64,000 nt of DNA from Colwellia sp. M166. GTDB lineage: Bacteria > Pseudomonadota > Gammaproteobacteria > Enterobacterales > Alteromonadaceae. Shown in pieces: positions 56,743-64,000 of this stretch. The position numbers and the translations under genes were made by a program. The stretch spans positions 3,100,001-3,164,000 of the forward strand of contig NZ_CP040755.1 of NCBI RefSeq assembly GCF_024585285.1. The letters run 5' to 3'. The notes beneath the pieces were generated by a model. The model saw only the letters and a program-made list of their open reading frames with translations. It searched no databases and had not been told where the DNA came from. Within the stretch, counting starts at the first letter, position 1. Every line of letters starts with the position of its first letter.

Positions 56743-58215
56743 ATGTTGAATAACTTGTCTTATCATAAATTTAATCAGACGCTAAAACAGTTGGCTTTAC
56801 TGTCAACCGTTAGCTTAGCATTTACCTTATCAGGATGCGGTGGTAGTGATAGCACTGACGTAGCTGAAGTGGAAATAGTGGCAGAGGTTCCTTCTGACCC
56901 TATCAGTACTGAGATAACAGATACCGATTTTGAAACAACAGATTGGACCGATGCTACACATAGCAAAAGTGCGGAGCCAGACTTTGACGAGGTTTTTGAT
57001 AATACCCAAGTTAAACGTTTCGACTTTGTTATAACGTCTGAGCGCTGGCAAAGTATGCTTGATGATATGACTGGACTGTATGGAGAATTTGGTCAACGTT
57101 CAGCGGGTGCTGGTTTAAGTGATGTTGATGAAGATCCTATTTTTGTCCCCGCTGAGGTCTATTATGACGATAAGCAATGGTATCGAGTTGGCCTTCGTTT
57201 TAAAGGTAATTCATCATTACAAACAAGTTGGCAGCAAGGAATACTTAAGCTTTCATTTAAAATGGATTTTGATGAATTCGAAGATGACTATCCACAAATT
57301 GATAACCAGCGATTTTATGGCTTTAAAAAATTCAGTTTAAAAAATAATTTCGATGACAGCTCTTTTTTACGTGAAAAGGTTGCTGCTGACGTGTTTAGAG
57401 ACTCAGGCATGGCAATATCTAATACTGCTTTTTACACACTGTATGTTGATCATGGTAACGGACCGGAATATTTTGGCTTATACACCTTAATAGAAGAAAT
57501 AGACGATACCGTGCTTGAAACACAGTTTGCTGATGACAATGGTAATTTATACAAGCCAGAAGACAGTGGCGCCGATTTTGTTGACGGTAGTTTTAATGAA
57601 GAAAACTTTACCAAGAAAACCAATGAAGACGACGAAGATTGGTCAGATATCATTGCGCTTTTTGATGCCTTGCATGCAGAAACAAGAACCACGGCACCAG
57701 ATACATGGCGAGAAAACCTTGAAGCGGTTTTTGATGTCGATGTTTTTTTACACTATTTAGCGGTGAATGGCATCATACAAAACTGGGATACCTATGGCCG
57801 TATGACACATAACTATTATCTTTATAATAACCCAGAAACAGCAAAGCTAACCTGGATCCCTTGGGATAATAATGAAGCGCTACAAGAGGGTAAAATGTCA
57901 GGCGCCCTAGATCTTGATTTTTCTAATCTTGATAGTGTTAGCTGGCCATTAATTGCCAAGCTGTATGCTGATGATGTTTATAGAGCACGCTACAACGAAT
58001 ATGTATTGGCAGCTATAGGCGGCGCTTTTGAAACGAATACGATGCAAGCCGCTTATGACAGTTACGCTGCATTGGTAGCACCTTATGCAACAACAGAGCT
58101 ATCAGGATATTCATTTTTAAATAGTGAAAGCGATTTCTATCAAGCGATTGAACAGTTAAAAGAACATGCAGAGAGACGTGCACAAGCAGTTGAAACCTAT
58201 TTAGATAGCCAGTAG
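56743..58215 (+). CDS. CotH-kinase-like lipoprotein
   Basis: A 490-residue lipoprotein. The lipobox LSGC gives Cys32. The CotH domain (about 90-440) has KRFDFVITSERW, RVGLRFKGNSS, KKFSLKNNFDD, REKVAADVFRDSG and WIPWDNNEAL. Bacillus CotH is a protein serine kinase of atypical fold; here the protein would be exported, so ATP use outside is uncertain. It is divergent from baeS and has its own terminator. Confidence 0.88.
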   Translation: MLNNLSYHKFNQTLKQLALLSTVSLAFTLSGCGGSDSTDVAEVEIVAEVPSDPISTEITDTDFETTDWTDATHSKSAEPDFDEVFDNTQVKRFDFVITSERWQSMLDDMTGLYGEFGQRSAGAGLSDVDEDPIFVPAEVYYDDKQWYRVGLRFKGNSSLQTSWQQGILKLSFKMDFDEFEDDYPQIDNQRFYGFKKFSLKNNFDDSSFLREKVAADVFRDSGMAISNTAFYTLYVDHGNGPEYFGLYTLIEEIDDTVLETQFADDNGNLYKPEDSGADFVDGSFNEENFTKKTNEDDEDWSDIIALFDALHAETRTTAPDTWRENLEAVFDVDVFLHYLAVNGIIQNWDTYGRMTHNYYLYNNPETAKLTWIPWDNNEALQEGKMSGALDLDFSNLDSVSWPLIAKLYADDVYRARYNEYVLAAIGGAFETNTMQAAYDSYAALVAPYATTELSGYSFLNSESDFYQAIEQLKEHAERRAQAVETYLDSQ

Positions 58216-58308
58216 TTGTTAATGATTACGTTGTTGTCTTTAGTTTCAATGTAAAGATTAAGCTCAAGTGGTAAAATACCGTTTAGTTGTTGAGTTTAGT
58301 TATTAGAT

Positions 58309-58338
58309 AAAGCCTTAACAGTAATGTTAAGGCTTTTT
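58309..58338 (+). terminator. Rho-independent terminator of the CotH gene
   Basis: AAAGCCTTAAC (58309-58319) pairs with GTTAAGGCTTT (58326-58336), followed by a T-run. Confidence 0.9.
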
Positions 58339-58473
58339 ATCAAAGAACTTGTAAAACTAGCATCAGGGTAGCACGCCCCAAGTGGGCGGTATTCACGCCA
58401 ACATAATATGGGCATTTATAAGTGTAATTACATAAGTAATTGCTTTGTAGCGGTTGGGCATTTTAAATACCAA

Positions 58474-60555
58474 TTATTGATAATAACGTGCTGAAAACTC
58501 AAGTAACTGCATGGCGGGTATCGGCTTACTAAAATAGTATCCTTGTATGAAGTCACAATCTAAATCTCGCAGTAATAGTAATTGTTCTTTCGTTTCAACA
58601 CCCTCAGCAACAACTGTTAATCCTAAACTATGTGACATGGCGATGGTTGCTTTTACTAAGTTGTAATCAGCTTCATTTAACGTGATGCCATTGATAAAGC
58701 TGCGATCAATTTTAAGGACATCAAATGGATACTGCCTGAGGTAACTTAATGATGAATAACCAGTACCAAAATCATCCATTGATAACTTTATCCCAAGCTC
58801 ATTAATTTGCTCTAACGCTTGGTGTATATATGATTGGCCACTCATTAACACCCCTTCAGTAACTTCAAGCTCTAAATATTTACTGCTGATATTGCTCTCG
58901 CGTAAGGTGTTTTCTATAAAACTGAGTAATCCCATATCTCTGAATTGACGAGGTGATAAATTAACCGCCATAGTATATTGCTGTTGATCTGCATTTTGCC
59001 ATTGAGTTAAAAAGTTTAATGCTTGCCTCATAACATATTGACCAATAGGTACAATGAGGCCGGTATGTTCCGCGATTGGAATAAATTCTTCTGGGGTTAT
59101 ATGACCGAGTTTAGGATTATACCAACGCAGTAAAGCCTCTGCGCCAATAATATTTTCATTTTTGGCATCAAACTGAGCTTGATAATGTAATTCAAACTCA
59201 TTACGTTCGAGTGCACCATGCATTTGTTCTTCAATTTTAAAGCGTCGTTGCATGCTGGTATTCATTTCTTTAGTGAAAAATGAATAGGTATTACGTCCTA
59301 GTGCTTTTGCTTGATACATTGCGGTATCGGCATTGCGCAGTAAGTCAGAAGCGCAAGTACCATTCTTAGGATATATAGCAATACCAATACTCATGGTTAA
59401 TATTAACTCTCGACCACCAATTTTAAACGGCTCTCTAAAAGCTTTAAGTAAATTTTCCGCAATAGCTAAAGCATTATGATGTTCAGTTAGCCCTCTTAGT
59501 AAGATAATAAATTCATCACCGCCTAAGCGTCCGACAGTATCTTCTTTGCGTAAGACTTGCTGTAGTCGAGCTGCTGACTCTATCAAGAGTTTATCGCCTA
59601 TTTCGTGGCCTAATGAATCATTGGCTTTCTTGAAGTCATCTAAATCCAGAAACAGCACCACAGCTTTTTCATTATTTCGCTCTGCTTCAATCAGTATTTG
59701 CGATAAGCGATCGAGTGCTAAAAAACGATTTGGTAATAAAGTTAAGCTGTCATAATAGGCTTGATGACGGATCAACTCGGCCGATTTATGTTGCTCGGTA
59801 ATATCACGAACTATCACCATCACTTGTTTATATTTTGCTAGATGGCTAATTCTTGCCTCAAAGTATCCTAAGCCATGTGGCATAGATAGCTCATATTCAA
59901 AACATGTCATTGTTTCTTGTTGTATGGTTTTCCTGATATGACTTTTAAACTGGTTGGCAATTTTTTCAGGTAATACCTCCGTCATATTTTTGCCGATAAA
60001 TTCATTTGCTGAAATGTAAAGGTTATTTTTGTTATTGGCATGATAATCAAGAATGGTGCCATCAGCTTCCATCAAAAAAAATAAATCAGGAATGGCTTCA
60101 AAGATAGTTTCAAGCATATGCTCTTTAAATAGTGCTTGTGCCTGTGCTTGTCTTACATCCGTTAGGTCAATATCAATACAGTACATTTGCTTGTTGTTAT
60201 ATTGATTTGTGAACATGACATGGCTTGAAAAAACCGATATTTCATGACCATTTTTTTTACGTAGCGTGATCTCAGCTGCTGGTATCTCTATGTCTTTTGT
60301 TATCCAATTATGGTGTGCATTAACCACTATTTTACGCAATTTTTCAGGGATAATTAGGTCTTCTATTTTCTCCCCTCTCGCTTGCTCTTTACTATAACCA
60401 TAAAGCAACTCACTGCCTTTATTCCAATAGATCACACGTCGTTGCTCATCATATCCTTGTACAGAAATAGCACGTACTGCATCAAATAGTTGGTGCAGTG
60501 GATCATTGATAACATATTGATGAGTTAACATTTTGCAAACTTTACTTGAGCCCAT
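58474..60555 (-). CDS. PAS-PAS-GGDEF-EAL cyclic-di-GMP protein
   Basis: A 693-residue cytoplasmic protein. Two PAS domains (about 20-130 and 145-255) are followed by GGDEF (GRLGGDEFIILL, intact signature) and EAL (GAEALLRW; later DDFGTGYSSLSYL and VAEGVET). Both the cyclase and the phosphodiesterase look catalytically complete, so the direction is set by the PAS signal. An ATG at 60531 is an alternative start. It stands alone. Confidence 0.92.
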   Translation of the reverse strand: MGSSKVCKMLTHQYVINDPLHQLFDAVRAISVQGYDEQRRVIYWNKGSELLYGYSKEQARGEKIEDLIIPEKLRKIVVNAHHNWITKDIEIPAAEITLRKKNGHEISVFSSHVMFTNQYNNKQMYCIDIDLTDVRQAQAQALFKEHMLETIFEAIPDLFFLMEADGTILDYHANNKNNLYISANEFIGKNMTEVLPEKIANQFKSHIRKTIQQETMTCFEYELSMPHGLGYFEARISHLAKYKQVMVIVRDITEQHKSAELIRHQAYYDSLTLLPNRFLALDRLSQILIEAERNNEKAVVLFLDLDDFKKANDSLGHEIGDKLLIESAARLQQVLRKEDTVGRLGGDEFIILLRGLTEHHNALAIAENLLKAFREPFKIGGRELILTMSIGIAIYPKNGTCASDLLRNADTAMYQAKALGRNTYSFFTKEMNTSMQRRFKIEEQMHGALERNEFELHYQAQFDAKNENIIGAEALLRWYNPKLGHITPEEFIPIAEHTGLIVPIGQYVMRQALNFLTQWQNADQQQYTMAVNLSPRQFRDMGLLSFIENTLRESNISSKYLELEVTEGVLMSGQSYIHQALEQINELGIKLSMDDFGTGYSSLSYLRQYPFDVLKIDRSFINGITLNEADYNLVKATIAMSHSLGLTVVAEGVETKEQLLLLRDLDCDFIQGYYFSKPIPAMQLLEFSARYYQ

Positions 60556-60850
60556 TAAGCGAGATCCAATAATTACATTATGATTACCTTAATAGTAGTC
60601 ATAAAGAATTAATTTAGCACGGCTGAATTTAATTCCTAGAATTATTATTTTATTTTACAATTGCTTAGGGTTTTCTTGGGCTTGTTGGTATTTTAGCTAA
60701 TCCATAATTTTTGATTGTTTTTTCATCGCATTATGCGCTAGCAATAAAATATTAACCTTGGTGATATCAGGCTAGCTGATGCTTATAAGCAGACCATAAT
60801 TGCAAGCATCTTAATCAACTATAGCCTTAAGCAATAATCGTTTTAATCCG

Positions 60851-62881
60851 CTACTGTGTGATAGGTGTTATTGAACTATTTTGTGCGCTAGCTGCCAGAT
60901 CGAAACGTAAGGCTTGGCCCGATGGATACCATTTTTTCTCGTAAGCTAAGCAGCCCCAGAGTACGTGAGCTAAGGCTACTTTCTCTTGTTGAGAGTTTAA
61001 TGTCGTTGGCGTTAATTGATGAGTGCTAGGGCTGTAATTAAAAGCTAAGGGCGCTTTATCTGGGCGTAAAATGGTAACATTGTCATTTTTCATATAAGCA
61101 AAGTTATCTGCATATTGCATCATGGCTCTTCCTGCTGCTTGTTTGTTATTCAGATCATGGCCGAGCATTGGCGATATGTTTTCAATACCAATTAATGATA
61201 ATAAGGTCGGGGCTAAATCGATTTGGCTCACTACTCTTTCGTCAAGGATATTCTCTTTGCCTGAATTGAGAATAATGCCGGGAATATGAAAGTTATTAAT
61301 CGGCACTAAATCACTACCAGATGCTCTAGCGTCATGGTCAGCAACAATCAGGAATACGGTATCCTGCCAGTATGCTTGTGTTTTAGCTTTGGCAATAAAT
61401 TTACCTAAGGCATAATCTGCGTATTGAATAGCTTTATGGCGAGCTAATTCTTTTGCATCGTATTTGTCGAGTTGTGCTTGGGTATAATTGATAGGCGTAA
61501 TAACAGCTTCTGGAATTTCGAAAGGATCATGATTACTTGATGAAAAAATAAAACTGAAAAAAGGTTTATCTGCACTATGTAGTTTATTGAGCTCTACGTT
61601 TGCTTGATTAAATAAATCTTCATCACTGGCGCCCCAAGAGGCAACAAATTTAGGTTTTTCGATATCATCAAAATCGACAATGTCGTTAAAGCCGTTACCT
61701 AAAAAGAAACTTTTCATATTATCAAAGTGGCTTTCACCACCATAAATAAATTGGGTGCTATAGTTATTGTCTTTTAATAGACTTGCGATGGTAAAAAAAT
61801 TCTGTTGAGATTTACCTAACTTAACAACGGCTCTTGCAGGCGTTGGAGTAAAACCTGTAATGACCGCTTCTATTCCTCGCACTGATCGCGTACCTGTGGC
61901 GTATAAATTTTTAAAGGCCCAACCGTCATTATTTAATTTATCTATTTCGGGTGTTAATGCTATGCCCCCTAAAGAGGATACAAATTGTGCGCCTAAACTT
62001 TCTTCTAAGATGATAACTAGGTTTTTCGCTTTGCCTTGATAAACAGGTAAACGTTTATTTAATGACGGTAGATCTGAAAGAATAAACGATTGGGGATCTA
62101 GTTGTGTTTCAGTTTGAATAATATCAATGAGGTCTTTCTCATTCATTTTTCCGTATAACTTAGCGGCGTTTTCTTCATCACCAAATTGTTTATAAGCATG
62201 CGCAACGCTGTAAATAGAATTAAGCGTTAGTGAATTTATCAATGGATCGGTTGAGAAGTAGACTAATGAAGGATTAATGGGACGATGTCCAGCTGTGCCT
62301 CTGGCAAAAGCAAAAAGTACAATAACCAGAAGACAAGAAGAAATAACCGATGGCGCTATTTTACTTTTTCCTACTGGCTGATAACGCTTGAATAGCTTGT
62401 GACTTAATTGCCAAAATACTTTACTGGTGAATATCAGTAATGAAATAACAATAATTAGGGTAACTAGGTGGCCATTGAAAAGCATTTTTATGACTTCATT
62501 CGGGTAGGCCAGATACTCAATAAATAATCGATTGGGACGAAAGCCATATTCAGTAATAAAAGCAGGTGTTGCTAGTTCAAAAAACAAAACACTAATAAAA
62601 ATAATCGTAAATATACATTTAAGTAAAGTTAGCCACAGTGCGGATAACTTGTCGTTAAGCATCGCCCAAGGATGTATTAAAGCAGGAATTACTAACAAGT
62701 AGCCAATGGTACTTAAGTCAATTCTCAAGCCATTAAACAATAATGTTAGTAAGCTTCCCGTGTTTGTTATTCGTTCAAATTGCCAAAAGCTAAAACCAAG
62801 CCTTGAAACAAATAAAGTGATCACTAATATCAAAATGAATAGCAAAAATGGTCGTAGAAGATAAATTATTGAAGTAAGCAT
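60851..62881 (-). CDS. LtaS/MdoB-type membrane sulfatase-fold transferase
   Basis: A 676-residue protein with about five N-terminal transmembrane helices (to about 200) and a periplasmic alkaline-phosphatase-fold domain. Catalytic residues are seen in NLYATGTRSVRG (Thr nucleophile) and VADHDARASG. Relatives move glycerol phosphate from phosphatidylglycerol to a glycan or teichoic-type chain and release diacylglycerol. The acceptor here is unknown; periplasmic glucan is a candidate. It lies 95 bp beyond dgkA, same strand. Confidence 0.88.
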   Translation of the reverse strand: MLTSIIYLLRPFLLFILILVITLFVSRLGFSFWQFERITNTGSLLTLLFNGLRIDLSTIGYLLVIPALIHPWAMLNDKLSALWLTLLKCIFTIIFISVLFFELATPAFITEYGFRPNRLFIEYLAYPNEVIKMLFNGHLVTLIIVISLLIFTSKVFWQLSHKLFKRYQPVGKSKIAPSVISSCLLVIVLFAFARGTAGHRPINPSLVYFSTDPLINSLTLNSIYSVAHAYKQFGDEENAAKLYGKMNEKDLIDIIQTETQLDPQSFILSDLPSLNKRLPVYQGKAKNLVIILEESLGAQFVSSLGGIALTPEIDKLNNDGWAFKNLYATGTRSVRGIEAVITGFTPTPARAVVKLGKSQQNFFTIASLLKDNNYSTQFIYGGESHFDNMKSFFLGNGFNDIVDFDDIEKPKFVASWGASDEDLFNQANVELNKLHSADKPFFSFIFSSSNHDPFEIPEAVITPINYTQAQLDKYDAKELARHKAIQYADYALGKFIAKAKTQAYWQDTVFLIVADHDARASGSDLVPINNFHIPGIILNSGKENILDERVVSQIDLAPTLLSLIGIENISPMLGHDLNNKQAAGRAMMQYADNFAYMKNDNVTILRPDKAPLAFNYSPSTHQLTPTTLNSQQEKVALAHVLWGCLAYEKKWYPSGQALRFDLAASAQNSSITPITQ

Positions 62882-62976
62882 TGTCGTTTGGTATTAGTAA
62901 TGAAACACAATGCTTACTTTAAATAACCAACCTTAAGACTTACTTAAGATAAACTGAAATAAAGCTAATGAGGGGG

Positions 62977-63342
62977 TTAAAATAATATTATTAGCCATAT
63001 TATCATGGCGATAACCATACTGATGAGCACAGCAGCCGAGCCTAAATCTTTTGCTAATCCTGACAAGGGATGAATCTCCAATCCTACCCGATCAACCACG
63101 GCCTCAATAGCGGTATTGAGCACTTCGGTAAAAATGATAAAGACAATCGCCAGCACAAGTATTAACTGCTCAGTGCTACTAATATCAAAAAGAAAACTAA
63201 TTGGCACGGATAAACACAGTAAAAGTAACTCTTGTTTAAACGCTGACTCATGTTGATATAACCATTTAAAAGCCCGAAAAGAATTTAATGACGCTAAGTA
63301 AATACGTTTTATGCCTTTGGGCTTATCTTTGTTGTTAAACAC
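62977..63342 (-). CDS. dgkA: Diacylglycerol kinase DgkA
   Basis: A 121-residue inner-membrane enzyme with three helices and the catalytic motif EVLNTAIEAVVDR. It phosphorylates diacylglycerol to phosphatidic acid. The start is GTG and overlaps the eptA stop by one base (TAGTG), so the two are coupled. Confidence 0.94.
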   Translation of the reverse strand: MFNNKDKPKGIKRIYLASLNSFRAFKWLYQHESAFKQELLLLCLSVPISFLFDISSTEQLILVLAIVFIIFTEVLNTAIEAVVDRVGLEIHPLSGLAKDLGSAAVLISMVIAMIIWLIILF

Positions 63343-64000
63343 TAGTTTAAAATCTCCAAATTTTGTGAGTTAACTGTGGTGGTTCGGGCAATTGCCGATA
63401 GTGACTTACAGTGAATAAATGAATCTTTATCATTGATATAGGCTCTCGACTGAATTGACATAATACTGAGCAGAGTATCAAAAACATTATCGTGAGTTAG
63501 TGGCGCATCCGACATTTGAGCGAGGCAACTTAAACTAAAATCGGTCTGCTGCTTATCATTCCAATAAATCATTGGGATATGTGTTTGCTCTTCCGGGGAA
63601 AATGCATAGGGTAGGCCGTGTAAATAAACCCCTTTCTCTCCCAGAGATTCACCGTGATCTGAAATATATAATACTGACGTTTCCATTGCTTGCTCTTCGG
63701 CTAATGTTGCCATCTCAGTAATGACTTTTGATAGTACAAAATCAGTATAAGCGATAGTATTATCATAGGTATTTACCAGTTCTTCATGTGTGCAATTTTG
63801 AATATCGCTACGTTGACAGTCGGGGGTAAATATTCGCTTATCTTTAGGATAGCGTTTAAAATATGTCGGGCCATGAGAGCCAATCATATGCAGCACTATT
63901 AAGGTATTGTCCTGAGTAATATTTTTAAGCTTAGCCCTTAAGGGCTTTAGTAGAGCCTCATCGTAACAATACTCTCCGTCGCATAACGGGTTTGATATAT
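63342..64000 (-). CDS. eptA: Phosphoethanolamine transferase EptA-like, partial
   Basis: The C-terminal part of the catalytic domain; the frame stays open to the window edge. Visible are CDGEYCYDE, HMIGSHGPTYFKRYP, NTYDNTIAYTDFVL, and the zinc/catalytic SDHGESLGEKGVYLHG. EptA moves phosphoethanolamine from phosphatidylethanolamine to lipid A, lowers negative charge and gives polymyxin resistance. It is the first gene of a unit with dgkA. Confidence 0.9.
   Translation of the reverse strand, partial: ISNPLCDGEYCYDEALLKPLRAKLKNITQDNTLIVLHMIGSHGPTYFKRYPKDKRIFTPDCQRSDIQNCTHEELVNTYDNTIAYTDFVLSKVITEMATLAEEQAMETSVLYISDHGESLGEKGVYLHGLPYAFSPEEQTHIPMIYWNDKQQTDFSLSCLAQMSDAPLTHDNVFDTLLSIMSIQSRAYINDKDSFIHCKSLSAIARTTTVNSQNLEILN

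Overview
The window is AT-rich chromosomal DNA of a marine gammaproteobacterium, most likely Alteromonadales and close to Colwellia/Thalassotalea (inference). The basis is the gene set: a CheX-type protein, DUF2333 next to a TIGR04219 barrel, DUF3149, YheU/YheT/YheS/YheV, a type II secretion operon lying between hslO-hslR and yrfG-nudE-cysQ, PEP-CTERM and GlyGly-CTERM sorting tails, and miniature repeats with TACCAA...TTGGTA ends. No rRNA, tRNA or CRISPR array was seen.

Layout. 1-8.5 kb: CheX, a secreted M1 peptidase coupled to a DUF6702 protein, a membrane-tethered LuxR-type regulator, a cytochrome b, DUF6436 and a chemoreceptor. 8.5-12 kb: a disturbed stretch where a frameshifted IS982 element (10206-11204) separates a PEP-CTERM choice-of-anchor protein that has lost its start from a GNAT gene that has lost its end. 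12-16.3 kb: a methyltransferase operon divergent from a MarR regulator with three matching operator-like palindromes, then dusA and an sseA-like sulfurtransferase. 16.6-19.4 kb: a phage-shock-type locus with a good sigma-54 promoter and extra small envelope proteins. 19.9-22.2 kb: PCuAC copper chaperone, DUF2333 and an outer-membrane barrel. 22.5-23.7 kb: IS630 and IS200 remnants.

23.9-41.4 kb is the secretion block: a large S8 protease with a GlyGly-CTERM-like tail, hslO-hslR, and the complete gspCDEFGHIJKLMN operon. 41.4-50.4 kb holds housekeeping genes (yrfG, nudE, cysQ, YceI, yheU-yheT, Sel1 protein, yheS, yheV), broken by miniature elements and a truncated LytTR gene.

50.6-58.2 kb is the most unusual part: two EF-hand proteins, a polyproline protein, a PKD-YHYH lipoprotein and a CotH-kinase-like lipoprotein around a BaeSR-like two-component system whose sensor has a Pro/Arg-rich periplasmic domain. 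Several neighbours share polyproline stretches, and a set of nested, partly competing hairpins sits inside the cluster. I propose it as a candidate uncharacterised envelope/calcium system.

The last part carries a PAS-GGDEF-EAL protein and a lipid module: eptA (runs off the window), dgkA and an LtaS-like transferase. Both transferases would release diacylglycerol, which DgkA can recycle. Mobile DNA is mostly small: two ~225-bp elements with IS982-type ends (6277-6500 and 41380-41605) and two or three TACCAA-ended elements.
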